Shown: positions 34,604 through 45,100 of the stretch, piece by piece | How positions within the stretch are numbered: the stretch's first letter is position 1 | Layout: every line of letters begins with the position of its first letter | Source of the DNA: an uncultured Microscilla sp. | Lineage (GTDB): Bacteria > Bacteroidota > Bacteroidia > Cytophagales > Microscillaceae | Reading direction: 5' to 3' | Assembly: GCF_947493425.1 (NCBI RefSeq) | Contig: NZ_CANLRP010000013.1 | Location: 1 to 64,000, forward strand | Length of the DNA: 64,000 bases | The notes under the pieces: generated by a model | The model's database searches: none | What the model was told of the DNA's origin: nothing | What the model saw: the letters and a program-made list of their open reading frames with translations, nothing else | Position numbers and translations under genes: made by a program

Positions 34604-37033
34604 ATGAAAACAATCATTATTATTTGCTTTACATTGTTGCTGTTGAACGTAACAGTTTATGCCCAACCTGATACTAATCGCCTAAATACTATTCCATTAG
34701 ATGTATTGAAGGCGCAAGATATTATTGCAGGACGTGCTTCTACCAATGTAGAAGTTGTTTCTGCGAGTAGGTCGAGCAAAAGAATAAAAGACCTGCCGGT
34801 GACTATCCACGTAGTAACTCAAGAAGAAATCCGAAAAAATGGTTATATAACCTTGGTTGACGTTATGAAAGCGGTACCAGGGGTAAGAGTATCGCAACCA
34901 GGATCAGGGCTCGACGGAGAAACATTTCTTTTTAGGGGGCAAATAGGTAACTATTACACCAAAATACTCATCAATAACATTCCCATCCAACCTAGTGTGG
35001 CAGGAGGAATCGCCATTGGAGCGCAACTACCCATTGCTCAGGCGCGGCAAATAGAAATTATCTATGGACCAGCTTCTGCAGTGTATGGGGCTGACGCCAT
35101 GACTGGAGTCATTAATATTATTACCGACTCTCCCTCTAGTCGCTCATTTGCGCAAGCCAATGTTACTTTAGGTGAATATGGCTACCAACACGTAAATTTT
35201 ATGGCAGGAGGCAAGGTAGGTAAAAACAAAAACATACTTAAATACACTTTTTATGGCAATCGCGGCAAACGCGATGATCTAAACATTCGCCATAACAAAG
35301 AGGTAGAGTTGGTAGGACAAGTGAGTAGTGAGTTTTCATACAAAGGCAATGTATTTAGCCCTCTTCCCCACTTTTTTGCTTCTAAACGTATGTCAAGCGA
35401 TCAGATTAACTATTTAAGATTGCTCAATACTAATCCTGGTCAGGTGTTGGATAGTATTCAGGCGACTTACCCTTACTACCAAGGCGATGCAAACAAAGGT
35501 TTGGTGAACGCATTGCCCCAGGAAAGCTCGCTGTTTGGCATACAACTGGAGTATCGAGATTTTACTTTTAGTTATAACAACCTCTTTCGTAGCAACCACA
35601 GTTCTTTGGGCAGAAGCCCTGACATATTTTCTTATGCCCGCTCTGACAACTACATAGCCGACCGTATAGAGCGAATTACCTTAAGCTATAACAAAGCCTG
35701 GCAACGATTTGCACTTACTGTCAATGCATCTTATCTTAAGTACAGGATGGACGTAGGCTCTACTTATGGAGTAAACTATGCCAGTTTTGCCAGTGCAAGG
35801 GCATATACTTATGAGGCTTCTGATGATTTATTTTTTGAAGCGCTAGGTACTTATTCCATCAATAAATATATGGAAATCACCGCAGGTTTTTCTGCCACTT
35901 TTTCAGGCAATTTACCTCCAGTCAATGAATCCGATACACCTTTTAACCCTGGCGATTATCAGGCTTTTAGCACTACCCAACGCGCCCCGCATGCCGTTTT
36001 TGGGCATTTTGGCGACAATCCCATTTTGCACACCATTACTGGCTATTTTGCCCAATTGCTCTATCAACGCGATAACCTCACGCTGATTGCAGGAGTGCGT
36101 GAAGATGCCTCGTCTGAGTTTACTACCAATGTAGATTCAGCCAATGCAGTAGGTTCTTTTTATCCCAGAGTAGCGGTGTTGTATAAGTTCAACAATAACC
36201 TTTCGGTAAGAGCGTCTTACGGGAGAGCTTTCAAGGCACCCAGTGCCCGCAACACTTACTCTTCGTTGGCTTTGCCTGTAATATTCAATGGCACCAGAGT
36301 ACCCAACCTGGTACAATACGAACGAGTGCCTAATGAAGACTTATCACCAGAGTTTGTTACGAGTTATGAGGTAGGAGTACGCTATACACTCAATAGTAAT
36401 ATAGACTTTGACCTGACAGGATATTATAGCCGAATAGACCAATTGATTACCCAAAGCCTGATACCATTAGATACCAGTATATATGGTGCCAATGCGGTGT
36501 CACAGTTTCAAACACAGAATAATTTCCGAACTCGCTCGGCCGTAAATGATGTAAACAGCCGAAGCGATTTGTATGGACTGCAATTGGCCGTACGTTTGTC
36601 AAATCTTTTGCCATTACTAAAACTCAATGCTGATGTGTACCTAAATTATGCTGAAGGTTCAGAAATATTACCCAACGAAGAAAACGAAGAAATCAGTGTG
36701 CCCAGAATGGTGCCTAAGTTTATGGGACAGTTGAACTTTTCAATAGAACCGTTTAAGCATACTTACTTTCGTTTTGAGAATGTGTTTATGACTGATTGGG
36801 TAAGGCGTTTTGTACCTAGAGCAGATGCATCAGATTTTAAAGTTGAGGGCTATTATAACCTGGATTTTATCGGGCGTTATCAGCTGAGCAAACACTTGGG
36901 TGTATTTCTGAAAATAAGAAATGTATTTGATGCTGAGTATGCAGGCATTGGTTCTGATGGACTAGACGTGGACTTGGTATACAACCCTCAAATGAAACGA
37001 AACGTACAGTTTGGGGCTTCTTTTAGGTTATAA
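34604..37033 (+). CDS. TonB-dependent outer-membrane receptor
   Basis: An 809-residue receptor with a signal peptide (IIIICFTLLLLNVTVYA) and a plug domain starting near residue 55 (RIKDLPVTIHVVTQEEIRKNG, then VMKAVPGVRVSQPG, IEIIYGPASAVYGADAMTGVINI). It continues as a 22-strand barrel ending in GASFRL. It lacks the N-terminal carboxypeptidase-like domain of SusC proteins, so a siderophore, cobalamin or metal-chelate receptor is more likely. No SusD gene is present. The substrate is unknown. Confidence 0.93.
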   Translation: MKTIIIICFTLLLLNVTVYAQPDTNRLNTIPLDVLKAQDIIAGRASTNVEVVSASRSSKRIKDLPVTIHVVTQEEIRKNGYITLVDVMKAVPGVRVSQPGSGLDGETFLFRGQIGNYYTKILINNIPIQPSVAGGIAIGAQLPIAQARQIEIIYGPASAVYGADAMTGVINIITDSPSSRSFAQANVTLGEYGYQHVNFMAGGKVGKNKNILKYTFYGNRGKRDDLNIRHNKEVELVGQVSSEFSYKGNVFSPLPHFFASKRMSSDQINYLRLLNTNPGQVLDSIQATYPYYQGDANKGLVNALPQESSLFGIQLEYRDFTFSYNNLFRSNHSSLGRSPDIFSYARSDNYIADRIERITLSYNKAWQRFALTVNASYLKYRMDVGSTYGVNYASFASARAYTYEASDDLFFEALGTYSINKYMEITAGFSATFSGNLPPVNESDTPFNPGDYQAFSTTQRAPHAVFGHFGDNPILHTITGYFAQLLYQRDNLTLIAGVREDASSEFTTNVDSANAVGSFYPRVAVLYKFNNNLSVRASYGRAFKAPSARNTYSSLALPVIFNGTRVPNLVQYERVPNEDLSPEFVTSYEVGVRYTLNSNIDFDLTGYYSRIDQLITQSLIPLDTSIYGANAVSQFQTQNNFRTRSAVNDVNSRSDLYGLQLAVRLSNLLPLLKLNADVYLNYAEGSEILPNEENEEISVPRMVPKFMGQLNFSIEPFKHTYFRFENVFMTDWVRRFVPRADASDFKVEGYYNLDFIGRYQLSKHLGVFLKIRNVFDAEYAGIGSDGLDVDLVYNPQMKRNVQFGASFRL

Positions 37034-37066
37034 AAACAAGCCCTTGTTGGTTTGGGGACACTTTTC

Positions 37067-38017
37067 TTAAAAATTGAACACATACCCTATGGTATTTACA
37101 AACTCACGCGAAAGCCCATCAGGATTTTGAGCGCGACGAATGAGCCTAAAACCTGCCCCTACTTTAATTGCCGAGCGAGTATTAAACCTAAATCCCATTC
37201 CGACCAAATAAGTAAGTGCCAACCCATCGCTTCCGTCTACATTGATGGTGCGTTCGCCCATCGTCATTTTGTCTTGAGTGGGGCGGTAAATAGCCAATAA
37301 ACCCGTATTAAAGTTGATGCGTGAAAAGCGTAGGTTATATTCTACTCTTAACATAAAATCATCACCTCTGAATAGTTTTCGTGACCGGGGGTAGTGCTCA
37401 GCCCAGATAAAATTTTCGCTTCCTGCCCATTCGCCCCATAAAAACTGATTGTTTACACTATTCAATGCGCGTTGATACCCCGTAGCAATCAGCCAATTAC
37501 GACTAATCAGCGAAATTCCTGCAATCAAGTCATAAGTACCCAAAGTATTTTGGTAATACATAGGCAATGGTCTGCCCGACTCAGATTGTACGTTGGGATT
37601 GCCTGTAGGTATTTTGGTACCCAGTGTAGCATTTATCTGAAACTTTTCTTTGTTCACGAGATTGTAACTAAAACTCAATGACACATCACCTATTCCGTGA
37701 TTGCTGCCCAAGCGCCCCTGAGCGTATTGATAAGGCAACTTTACCTGTAAATTGGTTTTGTCATTAAAACCCATGTTAAAATCTACAGTATACGCCAAAA
37801 TGAGGTTATCAAATTTGGTAACCCCCAGATAGTGACTCAGTTCTACCGAGCGTAAACGCAGCCTTACTTTTTGGTTAAAATGTTGATCGGGCTTCATGGC
37901 ACCCATCGTACAAAACCCGGCGTCGCTACAGCCTTGTGCCTGTAGTTGTGCTGAGGTAGTCCATAAAAAAATGAGTAGTAATCCGTAAAACTGTATGTAT
38001 TGAATCCTGTTTGACAT
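37067..38017 (-). CDS. Outer-membrane barrel protein, conserved in Bacteroidota
   Basis: 316 residues from the ATG at 38017, which gives a signal peptide (FYGLLLIFLWTTSAQLQAQ) directly before the mature GCSDAGFCTMGAMKPDQ. The rest has regular beta-strands with aromatic ends (NLQVKLPYQYA, GDVSLSFSYNLV, VGAGFRLIRRA) and a terminal FVNTIGYVFNF, so it is an outer-membrane barrel. Its gene lies downstream of the YceI gene (213 bp) with a strong hairpin between, and converges on the TonB receptor gene. Function unknown. Confidence 0.7.
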   Translation of the reverse strand: MSNRIQYIQFYGLLLIFLWTTSAQLQAQGCSDAGFCTMGAMKPDQHFNQKVRLRLRSVELSHYLGVTKFDNLILAYTVDFNMGFNDKTNLQVKLPYQYAQGRLGSNHGIGDVSLSFSYNLVNKEKFQINATLGTKIPTGNPNVQSESGRPLPMYYQNTLGTYDLIAGISLISRNWLIATGYQRALNSVNNQFLWGEWAGSENFIWAEHYPRSRKLFRGDDFMLRVEYNLRFSRINFNTGLLAIYRPTQDKMTMGERTINVDGSDGLALTYLVGMGFRFNTRSAIKVGAGFRLIRRAQNPDGLSREFVNTIGYVFNF

Positions 38018-38144
38018 AATGGAGGCAAGTATATTGAGTTTTGTGCAAAGTAAAGAAATATAGTCAAAAACCAACTTGTTTTATGTTGTTACAACTCAAG
38101 TGAAGGAAACGTTGCCTGTGTTGGAAAGAAGATTTTGCTAAAAC

Positions 38145-38188
38145 CACACAAACCCTCTCAAATTACTTGATTTGAGAGGGTTTGTGTG
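38145..38188 (-). terminator. Strong hairpin after the YceI gene
   Basis: CACACAAACCCTCTCAAAT pairs without mismatch with ATTTGAGAGGGTTTGTGTG around a 6-base loop, 40 bp past the YceI stop. The stem is very long (19 bp) and the T-run weak (GGTTTTAG), so some attenuation of the next gene is possible. Confidence 0.65.
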
Positions 38189-38229
38189 CATGTTATCAGG
38201 CAGTATATTTTCAGTCAGGTCTTTGCTTC

Positions 38230-38775
38230 CTAATCATATTTGGCAATTAAGTTAATCTCCACTACATTCTTTCCATCTTTAAACAAGGCCTGAGGTATTT
38301 TGATCTGATGATCTTTGGTATTGACCTGAAAGCGACTAAAGCAACTGATTTTATTGTTTTTTACTACGATAGTAGCCGGAATAGAACGCTTTTTCTTTAC
38401 GCCGTGCATTTTAAGATAGCCTACCACGGTTACTTTCTGAGGAGAACTAATTTCAAAATTGATCTTTTCTTTTACTTTCCCTTTAAAAGTAGAATGGGGG
38501 TATTTGCTGGCTTCGAGGTAGGTTTCGTTAAAAGGTTGTTGCATTACAGGGTTGCTAAAACGAAACTTATTGGTGGGAATAATGAAAGACACTTCGTTGT
38601 TTTTGCGATTAAAGGCAGAAGTCACAGATTTATTAACTGCCTGAATGAGGGCAAGGTTAGAATTTAAAAATAGGGTGACTTGACCTGTGTGAGTGCTATA
38701 TATTTTTTTTTGTGCTTTGGTGTCATGGACAAGAGTGAACAAAAAAAAACCAAGCAGGAAAATATGCCTTTTCAT
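38230..38775 (-). CDS. YceI family periplasmic protein
   Basis: A 181-residue protein with a signal peptide (FLLGFFLFTLVHDTKA) and the YceI lipocalin-like barrel: VSFIIPTNKFRFSNPVMQQPFNETYLEA, YPHSTFKGKV, VTVVGYLKMHGVKK, KIPQALFKDG. YceI proteins bind isoprenoid quinone-like lipids. A barrel protein gene follows on the same strand. Confidence 0.9.
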   Translation of the reverse strand: MKRHIFLLGFFLFTLVHDTKAQKKIYSTHTGQVTLFLNSNLALIQAVNKSVTSAFNRKNNEVSFIIPTNKFRFSNPVMQQPFNETYLEASKYPHSTFKGKVKEKINFEISSPQKVTVVGYLKMHGVKKKRSIPATIVVKNNKISCFSRFQVNTKDHQIKIPQALFKDGKNVVEINLIAKYD

Positions 38776-38903
38776 GATGGAGTGTAGTTTTAAAAGTACA
38801 GAAACATTATCATAGTTTGTTTTACCGTGTCAAGGTAAGATTTGTTCAGAGATTCTACAACTTTATAAAAAAATAGAAGGCTCTTTTTCAGTCAGATAGT
38901 AGA

Positions 38904-38931
38904 ATACCCGTTAAGTTCTTTTAACGGGTAT
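38904..38931 (-). terminator. Hairpin after the M56 gene
   Basis: ATACCCGTTAA pairs exactly with TTAACGGGTAT around a 6-base loop, 30 bp past the stop of the M56 gene. No T-run. Confidence 0.5.
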
Positions 38932-38961
38932 GCTTGAACTAATAGTATGAATTATACACGA

Positions 38962-40722
38962 TTAATCATCATTATCGTCCTCATCTTCCAACTCAAACTT
39001 GAAGTTCTTCAGTTCTTTTAATGCTTCTTTGAGGTCTTTTTTAAAGTCTTTCAGGTCTATCTTCAAATCCTTTTTTAGGTCTTTTAGATCCACCTTAAGG
39101 TTTTTCAATACATCACTGGTTACATCGAGGCTTAGGCCAATCACAGGCTTGAGCAAATCGCCCAGGTCAAGTTCGTTTTCAAGGTCAATATTGCTTAGGT
39201 CTTTGCTTGCCTTTCGTAAGCTACGTTTAAGATCTTTGCCCATATTTTTGAGCGATACACTCAGCTCTTTCAGCCCATCCTTTAGAGCTATCCAGTCTTG
39301 CCACATACTGTCAGTAGTTGTTTTGTGCTTTTTAAACTTCCCTGACTTTATTTTTTTGCCATCTACATACAAACGTTTTACTTTTCCGGCTTTGTCAAAA
39401 CGTACCTCATAGTCGGTTCCTTTGATATTAGCCTCCATTTCTACATAATCATCCTCACTGTCTATTTTTCGGTAACGACGATCTTTATGGTGAGAATATC
39501 TATTTAAACGACGCATTTTGCTGGTTTTTTTACCAGGCGTATCCACTACTGTGGTAAGCAAGGCTAGTTCTTCCTTTATTCTTTGTTTTACCATTTTTTT
39601 GATAAGCACCTTGGATGGAGTGGATAGGTTTGTTACCTGCTGGCTGTTAGTTGAGGTTGGCTTTACTACCTTGCCAGAAGCCAACTGATGTGTTACCAAA
39701 GCACTACTGCTCAAGGCAACACTTTGCCCAAACGATACCTGGCCGAACCCAATGCCCAGGCAAGCCAACATAGGTACAATGAGGGCGTATTTCCAATAGA
39801 TTTTTCGATACATGGTTTTCTTGGTCATCATATTTACTCTTTTTTTAATTTGCGATTGAACTAAACGATTCCCCAAAGTAAACTGAGGCACACTGCCTAA
39901 ACTTTGGCTAAGTAACAACATAGCATAACTGTGGGCGTCTTGCTGTTTGATGACTGCTTGGTCAGCTACAAACTCGTGGTTTTCACGCAAGGCATTCCGC
40001 CACCAGTACACCACTGGATTGTACCAAAACATGGCACAAAACAACTCCATCAACAAGACATCTATAGTATGTTTTTGCTGGATGTGAGCTACTTCATGGG
40101 CAACAACTTGTGCCCTTTGTTCGGGAGTAAGTTTCAGGGTATTGTCCCAAAACAAATAGTTGAAAAACGACAGCATGGGTAACTTACCATAAGTAAACAC
40201 TACTTTGTAATGGTCTTGTGGCATTGCTTGGGTACCTGCAATAACCCGTATGATACGCACCAACCGATAAGCAAAAAGCGCCAGGCACACCAATACTCCT
40301 GCAATGTACAGCCCTAGCCAGGCGTTCCACCAATTGATTGAAGGAATGGTGGCTTTGTTGGTTGGCAGGTGGGTTGTTTTGCCAGAAGCTTGATGTTGAG
40401 TGATTGGGTGTATTTTTTTATTATGAATAGCAGTGGTAGTAGTCGGGTGTACTACAGAGGTAGTTGTTTTTTTGGAGGTAACCACTGGAGAACTTACTGC
40501 AAGCGGTTGCCACTGACTTATACGAGTTGGTACCGATTTTTTTGGCAACTCGATGTGTAACAATGGCACCGCAAGTGCCACCCCCAAGCCTATCAGCAAA
40601 TAGGCACGGTTTAAGTGAAAACTCGTCTCTTTTTTTAAGAAGATGAGATAAAAAGCATATAAAAACAACAAGCTTAGGTTTACTTTTATAAGGTATATTA
40701 TCCAATCGTTCATGGTATTCAA
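38962..40722 (-). CDS. BlaR1-like M56 membrane metallopeptidase with coiled-coil tail
   Basis: A 586-residue protein: N-terminal transmembrane helices (LIKVNLSLLFLYAFYLIFL, LLIGLGVALAVPLL, LYIAGVLVCLALFAYRLV). It has an M56 peptidase with HEVAH at 209-213 and the third ligand in ENHEFVADQAV (Glu250), then another helix (YALIVPMLACLGIGFG). The last 150 residues form a highly charged coiled coil (DLKDLKKDLKIDLKDFKKDL) ending in ELEDEDDNDD. BlaR1 senses a signal outside and cleaves BlaI inside; no penicillin-binding domain is present here. It is the third gene of a BlaI/coiled-coil/M56 cassette. Confidence 0.85.
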   Translation of the reverse strand: MNTMNDWIIYLIKVNLSLLFLYAFYLIFLKKETSFHLNRAYLLIGLGVALAVPLLHIELPKKSVPTRISQWQPLAVSSPVVTSKKTTTSVVHPTTTTAIHNKKIHPITQHQASGKTTHLPTNKATIPSINWWNAWLGLYIAGVLVCLALFAYRLVRIIRVIAGTQAMPQDHYKVVFTYGKLPMLSFFNYLFWDNTLKLTPEQRAQVVAHEVAHIQQKHTIDVLLMELFCAMFWYNPVVYWWRNALRENHEFVADQAVIKQQDAHSYAMLLLSQSLGSVPQFTLGNRLVQSQIKKRVNMMTKKTMYRKIYWKYALIVPMLACLGIGFGQVSFGQSVALSSSALVTHQLASGKVVKPTSTNSQQVTNLSTPSKVLIKKMVKQRIKEELALLTTVVDTPGKKTSKMRRLNRYSHHKDRRYRKIDSEDDYVEMEANIKGTDYEVRFDKAGKVKRLYVDGKKIKSGKFKKHKTTTDSMWQDWIALKDGLKELSVSLKNMGKDLKRSLRKASKDLSNIDLENELDLGDLLKPVIGLSLDVTSDVLKNLKVDLKDLKKDLKIDLKDFKKDLKEALKELKNFKFELEDEDDNDD

Positions 40723-40870
40723 TGGTTTTTTAATAAAATAGTAGTGGGTAGCATAAGCAACGACAAGTAATCAGCTGAAAGTAAGGCTAACTATTTTACA
40801 GTGTGATAGTTACACTTGTTTCTTAGATGTGTTTAATTCCGCTTCAGTGCTCAATACTTGGCGAAATGCT

Positions 40871-41458
40871 CTAATCGTTATTCAGGCTTTTTACCAGCTC
40901 ACTTATGTTTTTAAGTAACTCTTTTTCGTGCTTGTCTAAGTCTCTGGTATCTATATTTTTGAGTTCGTCATTCAGGTTTTTCCTAAGCTCTTTGCCCAGC
41001 TCTTTCTTAAGCTTTTTTAGTTTTCTTTTGAGCGCTGGTAAATCCTCCTTTTTCCATTCTTGAATTCCCTTATTGAGTTCTTTGATCAAGGTTTCCTTGA
41101 AATCTTTTTCAAAGTGCTCTCCCATTTTTTCAAACTCTTTGCCCATTTTTTCAAATTCCTTTCCCAGTCTTTCTAAATCTGCCGTATTTTCAATCGTAAT
41201 CTTTTCACCGTTGAAGTCAACATCCAATCGGAAACTTTGCTCGCGTTGACGTTCAGCTTCTTCTTGCTGTTTTTCAAGGGCTTCCAATCGTTCTTGTTGG
41301 CTTACTTGAGCAATCGCTGGTTCGTTGTCATTGCGTGCACCAAATAAGGGGCTTCGCTGCAAAAGCCAGCCCGCCAAAATAACCAAGGGAATTACTAAAA
41401 AATACCGGGCAATGTCACGCTTTGGCTGAGCGTGGTTATTTCTTTCTTTCATCATCAT
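40871..41458 (-). CDS. Single-pass membrane protein with long coiled coil
   Basis: A 195-residue protein with one transmembrane segment (FLVIPLVILAGWLL, near 20-34), then about 150 residues of charged heptad repeats (EKMGKEFEKMGEHFEKDFK, KRKLKKLKKELGKELRKN). It overlaps the blaI gene by 23 bp and precedes the M56 gene. Composition and repeats resemble the tail of that M56 protein, and the two may pair. I recognise no family. It may be the sensory subunit of the cassette. Confidence 0.65.
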   Translation of the reverse strand: MMMKERNNHAQPKRDIARYFLVIPLVILAGWLLQRSPLFGARNDNEPAIAQVSQQERLEALEKQQEEAERQREQSFRLDVDFNGEKITIENTADLERLGKEFEKMGKEFEKMGEHFEKDFKETLIKELNKGIQEWKKEDLPALKRKLKKLKKELGKELRKNLNDELKNIDTRDLDKHEKELLKNISELVKSLNND

Positions 41459-41870
41459 TTTTTTGTTTAAGGTTCTTGTCTATGTCTTCCAAAATATCTT
41501 CAATGTCTGATATGTCCACGTTTTTGTCTTTGGCAAAAAATGACGCCAAACGAGCAAAAGATCCTCCGAAATAATCAGTCATGAAGCGGTCTAACCAAAA
41601 GCTGGTATACTCTTCTTTTTTTACCAATGGCTCATAACGATAAGTGTTGCCAAAGGTCTGGTGTGTGACAAAACCCTTTTCTTCAAGCAACCTTACTATA
41701 GTAGACACTGTACTGTAGGCGGGTTTTTTTTTACCAGGCGCTACGGGTATATCGGCAATGATTTCTTTGATAAAAGCTTTTTCCAGTTTCCACAAAACTT
41801 TCATTACCTGTTCCTCTGCCTTGGTGAGTTGCTTGCCTTTTTGTCCTTTATTTTTTGCGTTTTTTTTCAT
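41436..41870 (-). CDS. BlaI/MecI/CopY-family transcriptional repressor
   Basis: A 144-residue winged-helix protein: LTKAEEQVMKVLWKLEKAFIKEIIADI, then the recognition helix in YSTVSTIVRLLEEKGFVTHQ, then YRYEPLVKKEEYTSFWLDRF. BlaI proteins repress their operon until cleaved by the M56 partner. A long C-terminal tail (ISDIEDILEDIDKNLKQKNDD) replaces a short dimerisation part. It is first in the cassette, overlapping the next gene by 23 bp. No beta-lactamase gene is near, so the signal is likely not antibiotic. Confidence 0.9.
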   Translation of the reverse strand: MKKNAKNKGQKGKQLTKAEEQVMKVLWKLEKAFIKEIIADIPVAPGKKKPAYSTVSTIVRLLEEKGFVTHQTFGNTYRYEPLVKKEEYTSFWLDRFMTDYFGGSFARLASFFAKDKNVDISDIEDILEDIDKNLKQKNDDERKK

Positions 41871-42174
41871 TGATATTTTTAGTAGGGGTAACTATACTTT
41901 TAAAACTTGTTTTATGAAACTAAAATTTCCAACTAAGTTTTTAAAACTTCTGCTCAAAAAAATATTCCTGATACAGGAACTAAAATGTTTGACAACAAGT
42001 ATTTTTGTAAAAACAAACGTATTGATAAAAGGGCGTTTAGGTTTACATCATCAATGACACTTGCCATTGGCAAGGGTTGCATAAATGAATGCCATAAAAA
42101 ATAGTTTTGACTTAACCATTACTCAAGTTGCTGAAAGTCAGTACAATAAAAAAACAATAATTTAGCAAACACCT
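41871..42174. promoter_or_regulatory. Divergent region between blaI-like cassette and porU
   Basis: 304 bp. AAGTTTTTAAAACTT at 41935-41949 is a perfect 7+1+7 palindrome, and ACTTTTAAAACTT at 41896-41908 shares its AAAACTT half. These could be operators for the BlaI-like protein, though they differ from the classical BlaI site. TAATTTAG near 42160 is an imperfect -7 box for porU. Confidence 0.35.
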
Positions 42175-45100
42175 ATGAAATATATCACTTCACTTATTTT
42201 TGCCTGCCTCCTGCTTTTTCAACACCCTATCCAGGCACAAAACTTTGCTTCTTCGTCGGTGTTGGGCACAGGTACTTGGTATAAAATAGGTACTACCCAA
42301 CAAGGCATTTATAAAATAGACTATAATTTTTTGAAAAATGCTGGAATAGATGTAGACAACATTAACCCTCGAAACATACAACTATATGGCAATGTAGGGG
42401 GCATGTTGCCTCAAGCCAATAGTGCTTCCCGCGTAGACGACCTGCAAGAAAACTCCATCTGGGTAGCTGGGCAAGACGATGGGAGCTTTGACGCCAACGA
42501 TTACATTTTGTTTTATGCCCAAGGCGCCGTAGAGTGGACCTATAATGCCACCAACAAACTATTTGAACATACCCAAAATATTTACTCCGATTCAGTTTTT
42601 TGCTTTTTGACTATAGGTAGCAATGAGGGCAAAAGGGTACAGTCGCAGGAAAACCTAAGTGGTACTACCCAAACCCTGACTACTTACGACGATTATCAAG
42701 CATACGAAAAAGACGAACGAACTATTTTGGAACAAGGCTCAGGCAGGGAATGGTACGGCGAAGTTTTTGATTTTGAAACGAGCCAGAACTTTACTTTTGA
42801 CACTCCTGGTTTGTTAGCCAATACCTCGCTTACACTTACTTCTTTTGTGATGGGGCGTTCGGCACTCGACACCAAGTTTTCTGTATCGCTCAATGGTGTT
42901 ACTTTGGGTACCCAGTCAATAGCTGCCCAACCCACGGGCACTTATGATGTAAAAGGTATCAACAATGTAAGGGACTTCACCCTGAACACCAGTCAGTTAT
43001 CCGGGTTGAGTCAATTAACCATCAACCTAGTGTACGATAAAAACGGAGGAAGCTCCTCAGGTTATTTAAATTATCTGCGGGTAAACTATCAACGACAACT
43101 ACAGCTGTATGATAACCAAACTACCTTTAGGGCTATAGCCAGCCTGGAGCAACCTTTAACCGCTTTTTCGGTAGCCAATGTGGGCAACGGTGCCATTGTT
43201 TGGGATATTAGCAACCCATTGCACCCTGTAAACCAACCTTATGCTTTAAGTGGGAGCAATGCGGTGTTTGGAGCAAGTACTGCCACTGCGTTGAAACAAT
43301 TTGTGGTTTTTCAGGGCAGCGATTTTCCCAACCCTGAGTCGGTACAAGCATTGCCCAACCAAAACCTACATGCTTTGCTCCCCACCAATCTGGTGATTAT
43401 TACTCCAGAAGTGTTTTTGAGCGAAGCCGAACGCCTGGCAGACTTTAGGCGCGCCAATGATGGTTTGAGTGTGACGGTAGTTAAACTTCCTCAAATTTAC
43501 AACGAATTCTCGTCGGGTAAACAAGATGTAACCGCTTTGCGCGACTTTGCCCGGATGCTTTACCTGCGCGATTCACAAGTATTTAAATACCTGTTGTTAT
43601 TTGGCGATGCCTCTTATGACTATAAAGATCGAGTAGCCAACAATACCAATTTTGTCCCTATCTATGAGTCACGCGAATCGCTGCATCCTATATTGAGTCA
43701 TTCTTCCGACGATTATTTTGGGTTTCTTGAAGCAAGTGAAGGCGAATGGACAGAAACCTCTTTGGGCGACCATACGCTGGAAATTGGCATTGGGCGCTTG
43801 CCCGTAAAAACACTCGAAGAGGCAGCTAATGTAGTAACCAAACTCATTGGGTACGCCAATAACCAATCTAATTTAGGGAGTTGGCGCAACCGAGTGGTGT
43901 TTGTGGCAGACGATGGCGATGTAAACATCCACCAATTAGATGCTGATGTGCTTGCTGAAGACATTAGAAACAACCATAAGAATTTCAATGTAAGCAAGTT
44001 GTTTTTAGACGCATTCGAGCAAGTGTCTACCCCTAATGGTGAGCTTGCTCCTACTTTGAAAGAAGCACTTACCCAAAATGTAGAAAGGGGAGCCCTTATT
44101 GTAAACTATACCGGACACGGCGGAGAAATTGGTTGGGCAGAAGAAAAGCTACTGAATGTACCACAAATCAATGATTGGGAAAACTACCATAACCTACCGC
44201 TTTTTGTAACGGCTACTTGTGAGTTTGGACGTTATGATGACCCCTTGCGGGTAGCAGGTGCCGAATATATTTTGCTCAACCCCAAAGGCGGAGGCATTGG
44301 GCTCATTACTACCACCCGCCCGGTGTATTCGAGTACTAATTTTTTATTGAGCAAAGCTTTTTATGCTGAAGTGTTTAAACCCATTGACGGGGAAATGCCT
44401 CGTTTGGGTGACTTGATGATCAAGACCAAAAACAACAGCTTGAATGGAGCCATCAATCGTAATTTTGCCTTATTGGGCGACCCGTCATTACGATTGGCTT
44501 ATCCTAAACATAAAGTGGCCGTTACTAAAATAACCAATGCCAATACAGGGCAAGTAGTGAATACCATAAGTGCACTGGACAAGGTGACTGTAGAAGGGGA
44601 GGTGACAAATGCGCAGGATATTTTGCTCGATGGATTTGATGGAGTCCTGGACATTACCATATTTGACAAGGCGCAAGAACTAACTACTCTGGGAACCGAG
44701 AGTAGCCGTATTCAGTTTAAGGCACAGAACAACAAAATATTTGTAGGTAAGGCGAGTGTGAAGGCAGGTAAGTTTACTTTTACCTTTATTGTACCCAAAG
44801 ACATTGATTATAAGTTTGGAGAGGGGAAGTGGAGTTTTTATGCCCAGGCAAACGATGGAGTCAATGACGCCCAGGGAGCCAAAACTGATGTAATCATTGG
44901 TGGTACCAGTGCTTCTATCACCCCTGATGATACCCCCCCGGCTATTACGCTTTTTATGAATGATGAAACTTTTGTAAGTGGGGGCGTGGTACAGCCATCG
45001 GCTACTTTGATTGCCAAATTGAGCGACGAAAATGGGCTGAACATTGCCCAAACCGGAGTAGGACATGAAATGACGGCGGTGTTGGATGGTGACTTGGAAA

